A DNA stretch of 12,216 nt. It comes from JALSRK01 sp964461995 (GTDB lineage: Bacteria > Acidobacteriota > Terriglobia > Bryobacterales > Bryobacteraceae). How positions within the stretch are numbered: position 1 is the first letter of the stretch; each line of letters opens with the position of its first letter. Of the stretch, positions 1 through 6,984 are shown piece by piece. A program made the translations under genes and the position numbers. The notes under the pieces are model-generated. The model saw only the letters and a list, made by a program, of their open reading frames with translations. It was not told where the DNA came from and searched no databases. Location of the stretch: positions 1-12,216 of the forward strand of contig CAYWXL010000110.1 of NCBI GenBank assembly GCA_964461995.1, read 5' to 3'.

Positions 1-1067
1 ACGAAGATGTCGTTGCCGATCGCGAATACGCCCTCCGGCGGGCGCCACACGTTGCCTTGGACGACTCCGAGGCCCACTTCGTTGATCAGCGGGGGCGGTT
101 CCTGCCCTTGCTGGACAACAACCAGGCCGAGGATCCGGCTGGCTCCCTTGCCCGAGACGAACGGAGGCTCGAACACCAGCACGCGCAGGAGCTCGTCCGC
201 GACATAAAGCCTCCCCCCCGCATCGAACGCAAGCGCCGACGGGAGCCGCAGGATTTTCTTCTCGTAGCGGGTATCCTTGTTCCGCGGCAGCGTTTCGCTC
301 TCGGTCATCGACCGCTGTCCGATCACCAGGTCCGCGGCGGGACCGTTTTCCGCATCCGGGCCGAGCACCGCCGCCGGATAGCGGAGCACCCGGTGGTTGC
401 CGACGTCCGTGAACCACAGATTGCCCTCGCCGTCGAAGAGCAGCGTCGTGCGGTAGGCGTTGCCCCGGTTATCGGTCAAGTTCAAAGAAGAGGCTGAGAG
501 TCCCCCGGCGTTCCGCGCTTTCGAGAACATATTGGGCTGCCCGATCACCAGGTCGGCGATTTTCAGATCCTCCGGCTGGTCGAATGGACGAGGGAAGCGC
601 AAGATGCGGTTATTCCCTGCATCCGCCACATACAAGTCGCCGTTGGCCGCCACCGCCACGGCCGTCGGCTGGTTCAGCCCGTTCTGCAGCGCCGTTCCCG
701 GCCCGCCGAACGACGTCGAATAGAAGTCCCGCTGGCCGATGACGATGTCTGCTTTCGCCCCGTTGGCCACGGTGTCCCGGTTCCTCCAACCCAGCACGCG
801 GTTGTTCTGCGTGTCCGCCACATAAATGGCTCCTGAGCTTGGATCGACAGCCACCGACTGCGGGTTGTTCAGCTCACGGCCTTCCACGAGGTTCGGGCGG
901 CAGTTCGTGAGCCCGTTGTTGACGATGTCGCAGTGTTTCGGCTGCAGCGCCGACACCCCTTCGGGCTGGCCCAGGGCGAAGGCGGGCGCCGGACTCAAGT
1001 CGGCCTGGGCGCCGGCCGGGGGCAGAAACGCGAAAAGCGAAACCATCAAGACAAGAGAAATTTTCAT
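1..1067 (-). CDS. Secreted NHL-repeat beta-propeller protein, C-terminus cut by window edge
   Basis: The minus-strand frame is open from an ATG at 1065-1067 to the left edge with no stop, so 355 codons are visible and the C-terminus is missing. Residues 1-21 form a Sec signal peptide (MKISLVLMVS core, AGAQ cleavage region). At least four NHL-type repeats follow, near residues 66-94, 131-158, 206-230 and 273-300, each with a [YF]-x-A/T-D core (IYVADTQNNRV, LYVADAGNNRI, LWFTDVGNHRV, LYVADELLRV). Between them lie recurring A-D-[IL]-V-I-G-Q segments. Cys46 and Cys56 could form a disulfide. NHL propellers are binding scaffolds; here export to the periplasm or beyond is likely, but the ligand is unknown. 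An in-frame TGA lies just upstream of the ATG, so the start cannot be further upstream; no good Shine-Dalgarno is visible. Such proteins are common in Solibacteres, often with extra C-terminal domains that would lie outside this window. Confidence 0.85.
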   Translation of the reverse strand, partial: MKISLVLMVSLFAFLPPAGAQADLSPAPAFALGQPEGVSALQPKHCDIVNNGLTNCRPNLVEGRELNNPQSVAVDPSSGAIYVADTQNNRVLGWRNRDTVANGAKADIVIGQRDFYSTSFGGPGTALQNGLNQPTAVAVAANGDLYVADAGNNRILRFPRPFDQPEDLKIADLVIGQPNMFSKARNAGGLSASSLNLTDNRGNAYRTTLLFDGEGNLWFTDVGNHRVLRYPAAVLGPDAENGPAADLVIGQRSMTESETLPRNKDTRYEKKILRLPSALAFDAGGRLYVADELLRVLVFEPPFVSGKGASRILGLVVVQQGQEPPPLINEVGLGVVQGNVWRPPEGVFAIGNDIF

Positions 1068-1215
1068 GACTCAGACACCGGGGAAATGCGGGAACACTTC
1101 CTCAAATAGATAGCATCCCCGCGCGACGCGCGCAAACCAAGGCGGCGTAGAACCTTGCAACGGGGCGCGCGGCTTGTGCCGCGACCCGGAGCTGTGCTAA
1201 CCAACGTAGCGGAGC

Positions 1216-1428
1216 ATGAGCGGCGAACCGAACGCGCCCGGGCGGCAATCCGGCGGGGGAGACGGCGGGGTCGATGTGACGCTCATCCGCTGGATGTTGT
1301 CCCTGACGCCTGCCGAACGCCTCGACGTGCTCCAGCGGCACGTGAACGCACTACGGAGCATTCGTGAGCGCAACCGCCAGGACGGACTTCCGGGAGATCC
1401 TGAAGACTCTCCACGCCCACCGCGTTGA
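1216..1428 (+). CDS. Small protein overlapping a nucleotidyltransferase gene
   Basis: A 70-residue protein of unknown function. The N-terminus (residues 1-18) is rich in Gly and Pro. The central part, DVTLIRWMLSLTPAERLDVL (about residues 20-39), continues as an amphipathic helix into HVNALRSIRERN. The tail after residue 54 is disordered-looking and overlaps the next gene. The ATG is the first possible start, because an in-frame TAG lies at 1207-1209; a GGAG sits only one base before the ATG. It overlaps the downstream nucleotidyltransferase-like gene by 65 bases in another frame, which points to translational coupling. From memory, similar D-V-T-L-I-x-W-M-L-x-L-T-P-A-E-R-L proteins sit directly upstream of nucleotidyltransferase genes in other acidobacteria; this was not checked by search. 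It could be the cognate partner or antitoxin of that protein, which is inference only. Confidence 0.65.
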   Translation: MSGEPNAPGRQSGGGDGGVDVTLIRWMLSLTPAERLDVLQRHVNALRSIRERNRQDGLPGDPEDSPRPPR

Positions 1429-1858
1429 GGCCATCGTAGTCGGCGGGATCAGCGCGGCGCTCCACGGCGCGCCGGTCACCACCTTCGACCTGGACCTACT
1501 GCACTCCACCGAAGCGGCGAACGTCCGGCGGTTGCCCGCAGCCCTCGAAGAATTGGACGCCGTCTATCGCCTCCCGGCGGAAAAGAGGCTCAGGCCTCTC
1601 GCCTCCCACCTTTCTTCGCCTGGGCATCAGCGCCTGATGACTCGTTTCGGGCCGCTCGGCCTGCCCGGCAGCATCGGGCGCTCCCGCCGGTATGAAGATC
1701 TGCTTCCCCACACGGTGGAGATGGAGATCGGAGAAGGCGCACGCGTCCGTGTTCTGGACCTGGAAACGTTGATCGCCATCAAGGAAGAGACCGCCCGTGA
1801 CACCGACCTTGCCGTTCTTCCCATCCTCCGCCGCACGCTGGAAGAGCGTCGCCGCTGA
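1364..1858 (+). CDS. Nucleotidyltransferase-fold protein (AbiEii/MNT-like), possibly inactive
   Basis: A 164-residue protein with a GTG start inside the preceding small gene. It has the signature of the minimal nucleotidyltransferase / AbiEii superfamily: V-V-G-G-I-S-A-A-L-H-G at 25-35 followed by T-F-D-L-D at 40-44, where Asp42 and Asp44 would bind the metal ions. The C-terminal part (VLDLETLIAIKEETARDTDL, 130-149, then a helix to the end) matches the usual ending of this family. Relatives normally have a G-P-L-D-x-L-G strand carrying a third acidic residue; here it reads G-P-L-G-L-P-G (96-102), so that Asp is replaced by Gly99. Family members transfer nucleotides to proteins, RNAs or drugs and include toxins of toxin-antitoxin modules. 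Whether this one is active, or forms such a module with the small upstream protein, is unknown. The superfamily call is firm; the substrate is not. Confidence 0.75.
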   Translation: MSATARTDFREILKTLHAHRVEAIVVGGISAALHGAPVTTFDLDLLHSTEAANVRRLPAALEELDAVYRLPAEKRLRPLASHLSSPGHQRLMTRFGPLGLPGSIGRSRRYEDLLPHTVEMEIGEGARVRVLDLETLIAIKEETARDTDLAVLPILRRTLEERRR

Positions 1859-1890
1859 TGGGCCAGGGTTGCCGCGGGGGTTCCGGCCCA
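1859..1890. terminator. Weak inverted repeat between convergent genes
   Basis: TGGGCC at 1859-1864 pairs with GGCCCA at 1885-1890 around a 20-base loop. It lies in the 41-base gap between the stop of the nucleotidyltransferase-like gene (plus) and the stop of the HtrA-like gene (minus), where a bidirectional terminator would be expected. There is no T tract on either side and the stem is only 6 bp, so support is weak. Confidence 0.25.
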
Positions 1891-1899
1891 CGGATTACC

Positions 1900-3336
1900 T
1901 CACGGCAGTTCGAACCAGACGTAGCGCAGCCGCCGCCCGCGCTCGATCTGCACCGCTACCGGGCTGCCTGGTCCTAGCTTCTCCAGCGCCGCTTTCAACT
2001 CCGCTGCGTTGATCACCGGCTCTCCGTTGATCTGATAAATAATGTCGCCCGGCCGAAAGCTGCGTCCCTGGACCGGCGCATCGGCGGTCAACGATCCCAC
2101 CAGCACCCCCAGTCCCTTCCGTAGCTCCGGCAGCAGGCGCTTGATCTCCGGTGACAGGTCGTAGACCAGGATCCCCAGCCGGCCGATCTTCTCACCAGGA
2201 TTGGCGATGATGGAAGCCAGCTTCGTCGGGTCGTTCGGCCGCTCCACCACTTGCACGGCCACGGCCTTCTTCTCCCGGCCGCGAAGGATCTCGAGCCGAA
2301 CCATGTCGCCGATTGCCGGCTTGTAAAGGTTCACGATGAACTGCCGGGCGTTCTCCATCGGCTTGCCGTCCAGCGTGAGCACGATGTCGCCCGGCCGCAA
2401 ACCCGCCCGATCCGCCGGGCCGCCGGGGTAGACGTCGCCCAGCACCACCCCGTAGGGCCGCGACAGCTTCAGCGCTGCAGCCAGCGTCGGATCGATCGTC
2501 TGCGGCAGCACGCCGATCTCGCCCCTCAGCATGCGCCCTTTTTCCCGGATGTGCCGGATCACGTTCACGACAATATTCGACGGCGCCGCGAAACCGATAC
2601 CCTCGCTGCCGCCGGACTGCGAAAAGATCAGCGTGTTGATGCCCACCACCTCGCCGTCGGTGTTCACCAGCGGTCCGCCGCTGTTGCCCGGGTTGATCGG
2701 CGCGTCGGTCTGGATGTAGATCATCGGGTCCTCGGGACGCAACTGCCGCGCCGGCGAGCTCACGACACCCAGCGTGACCGAGTTCTGCAAACCCAGCGGG
2801 CTGCCGAAAGCCAGCACCAGTTGGCCGGGCCGGAGCAGATCCGAGTCGCCGAACTTGAGCGCGGGCAGGCCATTCAATGGGATCTTGAGCAACGCCAGGT
2901 CGGTCTCCAGATCCAGGCCCACCAGCTTCGCATCCAGAATCCGCGTGGCCGGCTTGAGGATCGACTTACGGTCCACGCTACGGTCGAGCTGAGGAGAGAG
3001 GATCACCTGGAGCCGCTGAGCGCCCAACGCCACGTGTGCGTTGGTGACGATGTATCCCTCGGGATCGATGATTACCCCGGAGCCCCCGCTGGCCCGTTGG
3101 ACGCTGACCTGTCCTTCGCTGCCCTCTCCGGCCGGCTGGTAGCCGACCGCCACGATTTTCACCACGCTGGCGTTCACCCGCGCCGCCAGGGCGGCGAAGT
3201 CGGCGCTCATCCTCCCCAGGGCCGTCTGGGTTCCCGAGCGCTTCGCGAACCGCTGATCCCGCTTCTGCGCTACCGCGCCGCCGGCCGCGAGGCCGATGGC
3301 GAGAAGCAGGATCCCCCCCGATCTCCAGCGACTCAT
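1900..3336 (-). CDS. HtrA/DegP-type periplasmic serine protease with two PDZ domains
   Basis: A 478-residue envelope protease-chaperone of family S1C. Residues 1-24 form a signal peptide (hydrophobic core GGILLLAIGLAAGG, A-V-A-Q cleavage region). The trypsin-like domain (about 45-265) has a complete catalytic triad: His101 in TNAHV, Asp146 in ETDLALL, and Ser219 in PGNSGGP. Two PDZ domains follow: PDZ1 about 271-360 (GVVLGDVYPGGPADRAGLRP, GD) and PDZ2 about 383-478 (GDIIYQINGEPV). HtrA-type proteins cut or hold misfolded envelope proteins, and PDZ domains recognise exposed C-termini. The frame is open further upstream, to 3462, but the extra 42 residues lack secretion features and precede a clear signal peptide, so the ATG at 3334-3336 is chosen. 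No strong Shine-Dalgarno is visible. Upstream on this strand TTGTGT and GACAAT spaced by 18 bases could be a promoter, with a very short leader. Length and domain order are normal for a DegP/DegQ-type protein. Confidence 0.93.
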   Translation of the reverse strand: MSRWRSGGILLLAIGLAAGGAVAQKRDQRFAKRSGTQTALGRMSADFAALAARVNASVVKIVAVGYQPAGEGSEGQVSVQRASGGSGVIIDPEGYIVTNAHVALGAQRLQVILSPQLDRSVDRKSILKPATRILDAKLVGLDLETDLALLKIPLNGLPALKFGDSDLLRPGQLVLAFGSPLGLQNSVTLGVVSSPARQLRPEDPMIYIQTDAPINPGNSGGPLVNTDGEVVGINTLIFSQSGGSEGIGFAAPSNIVVNVIRHIREKGRMLRGEIGVLPQTIDPTLAAALKLSRPYGVVLGDVYPGGPADRAGLRPGDIVLTLDGKPMENARQFIVNLYKPAIGDMVRLEILRGREKKAVAVQVVERPNDPTKLASIIANPGEKIGRLGILVYDLSPEIKRLLPELRKGLGVLVGSLTADAPVQGRSFRPGDIIYQINGEPVINAAELKAALEKLGPGSPVAVQIERGRRLRYVWFELP

Positions 3337-3407
3337 GCCCGTTATTGTCGGCTGTCCAGCGAGCGGAACACAAGCTGGAGGTCCGCTCCCTTGCGCCCTC
3401 GGCCTAT

Positions 3408-3416
3408 TGCTACAAT
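3408..3416 (+). promoter_or_regulatory. Extended -10 promoter for the oxidoreductase-isomerase unit
   Basis: TG at 3408-3409, one base, then TACAAT at 3411-3416 gives an extended -10 element (TGnTACAAT, five of six matches to TATAAT). No good -35 hexamer is found at 16-18 bases upstream, as is tolerated by extended -10 promoters. Transcription would begin near 3423, about 60 bases before the ATG at 3487. It lies in the divergent intergenic region between the HtrA-like gene and the oxidoreductase gene. Confidence 0.5.
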
Positions 3417-3431
3417 CGTGAGCGACCGGCC

Positions 3432-3466
3432 GCCGCCGCAACTTCGGCCCGGGCGGCGGCATTTTT
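3432..3466 (+). terminator. Terminator-like hairpin with T5 tract in the 5' leader (putative attenuator)
   Basis: GCCGCCGC (3432-3439) and GCGGCGGC (3453-3460) are a perfect 8-bp all-GC inverted repeat with a 13-base loop. They are followed by A and TTTTT (3461-3466), which is the layout of an intrinsic terminator on the plus strand. No plus-strand gene ends upstream: the neighbour on the left is transcribed away. The element lies between the predicted -10 (3411-3416) and the Shine-Dalgarno AGGAG (3471-3475). It could therefore end transcription early in the leader of the oxidoreductase gene. No leader peptide, riboswitch core or alternative antiterminator stem was recognised. Confidence 0.5.
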
Positions 3467-3486
3467 CAGCAGGAGTATCGCTGGCA

Positions 3487-4758
3487 ATGAGTACACGCAG
3501 ACACTTCCTTATGGCGGCAGGAACTTTGGCAGCCGCCAAACCGAAGCTCGCTTCCGCGAACGACACGATCCGTATCGCAGTCCTCGGCGTTCGCGGCCGC
3601 GGCAAGAGCCACATCGACGGCTTTCAACCCCTGCCCAACGTGGAAGTCGTCGCCCTCTGCGACCCGGACCGCCACGTGCTCGAAGAGCGCGCCCGGCAGT
3701 TCGGCGACAAGTACAACAAGAAGTTCGACCTCGAGAAAGACCTCCGCAAGATCTTCGACCGCAAGGATATCGACGCCGTCTCCATCGCCACGCCGAATCA
3801 CTGGCATTCATTGGCCACCATCTGGGCCTGCCAGGCGGGCAAGGACGTCTACGTCGAGAAACCTGGCTCCCACAACATCTGGGAAGGCCGCAAGATGGTT
3901 GAGGCCGCCCGCAAGTACAAGCGGATTGTCCAGCACGGAGTTCAGCTCCGCTCATCACCGGCCATCCAGGAGGCCGTGAAGATGCTTCGCGACGGCATCA
4001 TCGGCAAGGTCTACATGTCCCGCGGACTGGTCTTCCGGTGGCGGCCGTCGATCGGCCACAGCCCCGTCGAGCCGGTCCCCCCGTACCTGGACTACGACCT
4101 CTGGACCGGCCCGGCGAAGAAGCTGCCCTTCTCCCGCCGCTACGTCCACTACAACTGGCACTGGCACTGGAACTTCGGCAACGGCGACGTCGGCAACCAG
4201 GGCATCCACGAGACCGACATGTGCATGTGGGGCCTCGGCGTCGAGAAACTCCCTTCGAAGATCGTCGCCCTGGGCGGCAAGTTCCTCTGGGACGACGACA
4301 AAGAGACCCCGGAGGTGCTTACCTCGGCCTATTACTATCCGGAAGAGAACAAGATGATCGAGTTCGAGGTCCGGCCCTGGTGCACCAACACCGAGGACGG
4401 CATCACCGTCGGTAACATTTTCTATGGCGACAAAGGCGTGATGCTGATCAAAGGCTATGACACCTACGAGGTCTACTTCGGGCGCAAGCGCGAGCCGGGT
4501 CCGAAACGCAAAGAGGGAGGCAATCACTTCGCCAACTTCATCAAGGCGGTCCGCTCGCGCAAGACCTCTGACCAGAACGGTCCTGTTGAGACCGCGCACC
4601 TCGCCTCGGCTCTCGCTCACCTTGGCAACATCAGTTACCGCCTGGGACGCGAGCTCGAGTTCGACCCCAAGACCGAGACCTTCCCGCACGACGAGGAAGC
4701 CAACAAGATGCTCAAGCGCAACTACCGCGCGCCCTTCGTCGTTCCCGAAAAGGTCTAA
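3487..4758 (+). CDS. Tat-exported Gfo/Idh/MocA-family oxidoreductase
   Basis: A 423-residue NAD(P)-dependent dehydrogenase of the Gfo/Idh/MocA family, which oxidise or reduce sugars, inositols and glycosides. The N-terminus has a twin-arginine signal: S-T-R-R-H-F-L at residues 2-8, a hydrophobic stretch, and an A-S-A cleavage site near 24. The Rossmann domain starts at about 28, with G-V-R-G-R-G at 34-39 binding the dinucleotide. The catalytic-lysine motif E-K-P is at 124-126 (Lys125), and G-I-H-E-T-D at 239-244 supplies the His and Asp of the second active-site motif. The unusually aromatic NWHWHWNF at 223-230 lies near the active site. The frame is open for 412 codons upstream only because it runs antisense to the protease gene; the ATG at 3487 begins the Tat signal and has AGGAG 11 bases before it. 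The next gene is a sugar isomerase-type protein, 99 bases on, suggesting shared carbohydrate catabolism. The substrate cannot be read from the sequence. Confidence 0.92.
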   Translation: MSTRRHFLMAAGTLAAAKPKLASANDTIRIAVLGVRGRGKSHIDGFQPLPNVEVVALCDPDRHVLEERARQFGDKYNKKFDLEKDLRKIFDRKDIDAVSIATPNHWHSLATIWACQAGKDVYVEKPGSHNIWEGRKMVEAARKYKRIVQHGVQLRSSPAIQEAVKMLRDGIIGKVYMSRGLVFRWRPSIGHSPVEPVPPYLDYDLWTGPAKKLPFSRRYVHYNWHWHWNFGNGDVGNQGIHETDMCMWGLGVEKLPSKIVALGGKFLWDDDKETPEVLTSAYYYPEENKMIEFEVRPWCTNTEDGITVGNIFYGDKGVMLIKGYDTYEVYFGRKREPGPKRKEGGNHFANFIKAVRSRKTSDQNGPVETAHLASALAHLGNISYRLGRELEFDPKTETFPHDEEANKMLKRNYRAPFVVPEKV

Positions 4759-4772
4759 CCGCGGGCTTCTGC

Positions 4773-4810
4773 CTTCGGGCGGGGCGGCCGTTGAATCGCT
4801 CCGCCCGAAG
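4773..4810 (+). promoter_or_regulatory. Strong intercistronic hairpin
   Basis: CTTCGGGCGG (4773-4782) and CCGCCCGAAG (4801-4810) form a perfect 10-bp inverted repeat. Inside it G4783-U4800, G4784-C4799, C4785-G4798, G4786-C4797 and G4787-U4796 can extend the stem to about 15 bp with an 8-base loop. It lies between the oxidoreductase and isomerase genes. There is no T tract after it, only CATCTTCTTC, so it is more likely an mRNA-processing or stability element, or a partial terminator, than a full intrinsic terminator. Confidence 0.5.
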
Positions 4811-4857
4811 CATCTTCTTCCGCCGCCGGACGCTCGCCCCGGCACGGGAGGTCGCCC

Positions 4858-5730
4858 ATGAAGAAGTCGATCAACATGTGGGCCTTCCCTTATCCCGGGA
4901 AGTGGACCCTCGAGGAGTGCCTCAAGATCGCCAAAGACGCCGGCTTCGACGGCGTCGAGTTGAACTTCGATCTCGAAGGCGAGCTCTCCGACGCCGCCAC
5001 CGAAGACCAGATCCGCGCCATAGGCGAACTGGCCCGCAAAACGGGCATTGAGATCAGCGGCGTCTGCTCGTTCCTCTTCTGGCAGTTCCCGCTCACCAGC
5101 AACGACCCGCAAACCCGCGCCCGCGGTCTCGAGCTGACCCGCAAGATGATCCGCGCCGCCGCTCTGCTCGGCACGCCCAATCTCCTCGTCGTGCCCGGCG
5201 CCGCGTGGGCCCCTTGGGTGGAGGACTTCGATCCCGTCCCGCCCGATGTCTGCGAGCGGCGCGCCCGCGACGCCGTCCGCCGGCTCCTCCCCGAAGCCGA
5301 GAAGGCCGGCGTCTACCTCAACATCGAGAACATCTTCGCCAACGGCTTCCTGTTCAGCCCGATGGAGCTGCGGGCCTTCGTCGATAGCTTCGGCAGCGAC
5401 TGGGTCCGCGTGCACTTCGACACCGGCAACATCATGGAGTACCAGTTCCCCGAGCATTGGATCCGCATCCTCGGCTCCCGCATCCAGAACATCCATTTCA
5501 AGGAGTGGGACCGTAAGACCGGCATCTTCAACCTCGATTCGTTCCGAACCCTGCTCGACGGCAGCACCAACTGGCCGGCCGTCATGGAGGCCCTCCGCGC
5601 CATCCCGTACGACGGCTACCTCACGTTCGAATACTTCCACCCCTTCGAGCACCATCCGGAAGCGCTGATCTATTCCACGTCTCAGGCGCTGGACTGGATC
5701 TTGGGTCGCCGCCGCGGCGTCAAGGGTTGA
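4858..5730 (+). CDS. Sugar phosphate isomerase/epimerase-type TIM barrel
   Basis: A 290-residue cytoplasmic TIM-barrel protein of the xylose isomerase-like / AP endonuclease 2 superfamily, which includes hydroxypyruvate isomerase, D-tagatose 3-epimerase and inosose-type enzymes. The four metal ligands of that family are present in order: Glu157 (NIENIF), Asp188 (HFDTGN), His213 (NIHFKEWD) and Glu258 (TFEYFHPF). The first strand and helix carry G-F-D-G-V-E-L (29-35). There is no signal peptide. The start is well supported by GGGAGG at 4846-4851, six bases before the ATG. It follows the Tat-exported oxidoreductase gene across a hairpin-containing 99-base gap. Such pairs are common in Acidobacteria and Planctomycetes and usually act on sugars or keto-glycosides. 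Which epimerisation or isomerisation it performs is not determinable here. Confidence 0.88.
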   Translation: MKKSINMWAFPYPGKWTLEECLKIAKDAGFDGVELNFDLEGELSDAATEDQIRAIGELARKTGIEISGVCSFLFWQFPLTSNDPQTRARGLELTRKMIRAAALLGTPNLLVVPGAAWAPWVEDFDPVPPDVCERRARDAVRRLLPEAEKAGVYLNIENIFANGFLFSPMELRAFVDSFGSDWVRVHFDTGNIMEYQFPEHWIRILGSRIQNIHFKEWDRKTGIFNLDSFRTLLDGSTNWPAVMEALRAIPYDGYLTFEYFHPFEHHPEALIYSTSQALDWILGRRRGVKG

Positions 5731-5731
5731 T

Positions 5732-5754
5732 TGGGCAGGGATCCTTCCGGCCCA
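5732..5754 (+). terminator. Hairpin directly after the isomerase stop codon
   Basis: TGGGC (5732-5736) pairs with GCCCA (5750-5754). After one A-G mismatch, GGG (5738-5740) pairs with TCC (5746-5748, one wobble), leaving a 5-base loop. It begins one base after the TGA of the isomerase gene, at the end of the two-gene unit and before a convergent gene. No T tract follows, so it is only a candidate terminator or 3' end stabiliser. Confidence 0.35.
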
Positions 5755-5791
5755 GTGAAGACAAGGAAGGTCTCCCCCTGGCTACCTCCGG

Positions 5792-6967
5792 TCACCGCGG
5801 AGCCATCAAGAACTGCATCTCTGCCGCCGGCCGGCCGTCGAAGCGCGCCGCCCGTTCGACGAGGCGGCGCGCGTAGTTGGCCACCATCCGCACACCCGCC
5901 TCGTAGCGCATGTTCGGATTTCCCGGCCCGCCGTTGTAAGCCCCCACCGCCCGGGCCAGGTCGCCGTCGAACCGGTCGATCAGATCCCGGAACAGCAGAC
6001 CTGCGTACGTCGTCAACTGCCCGGCGGTGAGCTTGCGGAAGTCCAGCTCCCGCGGCGGCCGCAGATGCTCCGGCAGCGCCGAGAAGTCCCAGTCGCTCTT
6101 CAGATACAGCTTGTGAGCATACCGCAGCGTTTCACGGGTGATCTGCCAGACGCCCTGCGCCGTGTTCCGCACCAGCACCCGGTCGCCCCGCCTCCGCAGC
6201 ACGATGTCGCCCGGCTCGGCCCGCCGCTTCCACACCGCGTGCTTCAGATCCCCCTCGACGTCCATGTAGTTGTTCTCCATGGCCCCGATGCCGAGGAAGA
6301 AGTCCAACGGCAGCCAAAAGAAGTCGGCCACCGTCAGGATGTCCGCGGCCAGCTCTTCGGCTTGCGCATCGGTGAGCGTCGGCGGCGCCGGCGCGAGCCC
6401 TTTGCGCACCCGCGGATCCGTGCGCGATTTGAACAGCACGAACCGCTTGACGATCTCCAGCCGCTCCCGCCGGCTCAACCGCTCCAGCCGCTGCCGCACG
6501 GGCAGGTTGTAGGCCGTCACAAACACCCGCGTTTGACTCTGGTAGTCCCGCAGGACCTCGCGCGCCACCAGCCGCAGATCATAGCCCGGAATATAGCCCT
6601 GCCGCCGCAAGGTCTCCAGAGTGGGTACCGCGGACAGCAGGTCGTCGTCCGGGTGCAAGATTACCAGGTACTCCCGGCGCCCGTTTTTCTCCCGCGACGT
6701 CAGCAGCACTTCCACGCCCTGCGCCGCCCGCCGCGTGCGCAGGTAGTCGAAGTTGAAGTAGGCATACAGCTCGTCGTCGAAGACCGCCGCCACCGCCACC
6801 ACCGCGCCGCCGGGGACCCGTACCGCCGCCGTCTGACGGTCGAATTCCACCACGGGCGTCCGGGCCCGCGGCTGGAAGTCCAGGTGTTGCGGCCGCAGGC
6901 GGACGTATCCCCAGCCGGCCGCGGCCAGCGCGCCGAGCACCGCGATGATGGGGAGCGCCCGCCTCAT
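5792..6967 (-). CDS. Membrane-anchored or secreted lytic transglycosylase (SLT/lysozyme-like fold)
   Basis: A 391-residue protein. Residues 5-22 form an N-terminal hydrophobic segment that serves as signal peptide or membrane anchor. A region of about 190 residues with no domain I recognise follows. The C-terminal part (about 218-391) has the transglycosylase motifs in order: the catalytic acid Glu231 in GAMENNYM, G-V-W-Q-I at 272-276 (equivalent to the usual G-L-M-Q-I), and A-Y-N-G-G-P at 343-348. These enzymes cleave the MurNAc-GlcNAc bond of peptidoglycan to form 1,6-anhydro ends and serve in wall turnover or in opening the wall for large envelope complexes. The residue after the catalytic Glu is Asn rather than the usual Ser. 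It is convergent with the isomerase gene and its start lies 17 bases from the assembly gap, so its upstream region is not seen. Confidence 0.85.
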   Translation of the reverse strand: MRRALPIIAVLGALAAAGWGYVRLRPQHLDFQPRARTPVVEFDRQTAAVRVPGGAVVAVAAVFDDELYAYFNFDYLRTRRAAQGVEVLLTSREKNGRREYLVILHPDDDLLSAVPTLETLRRQGYIPGYDLRLVAREVLRDYQSQTRVFVTAYNLPVRQRLERLSRRERLEIVKRFVLFKSRTDPRVRKGLAPAPPTLTDAQAEELAADILTVADFFWLPLDFFLGIGAMENNYMDVEGDLKHAVWKRRAEPGDIVLRRRGDRVLVRNTAQGVWQITRETLRYAHKLYLKSDWDFSALPEHLRPPRELDFRKLTAGQLTTYAGLLFRDLIDRFDGDLARAVGAYNGGPGNPNMRYEAGVRMVANYARRLVERAARFDGRPAAEMQFLMAPR

Positions 6968-6984
6968 CTGATTCCATTGTCGGC

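Noticed and set aside
7..723. Plus-strand open frames at the left end
   Set aside because: The minus strand of the same region encodes a continuous NHL-repeat protein with a signal peptide; the plus frames are its shadows.
2251..3486. 412 open plus-strand codons in frame with the Gfo/Idh/MocA gene, suggesting a large fusion
   Set aside because: This stretch is antisense to the protease gene, whose catalytic triad and PDZ domains are clear. The translation is a low-complexity His/Arg/Gln-rich product typical of GC-rich antisense frames, and a proper Tat signal starts at 3487.
3955..5655. 566-codon minus-strand open frame
   Set aside because: It is antisense to the oxidoreductase and isomerase genes, which have intact motifs; the product is Val/Glu/Gly-rich without domains. 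It arises from GC-rich third positions.
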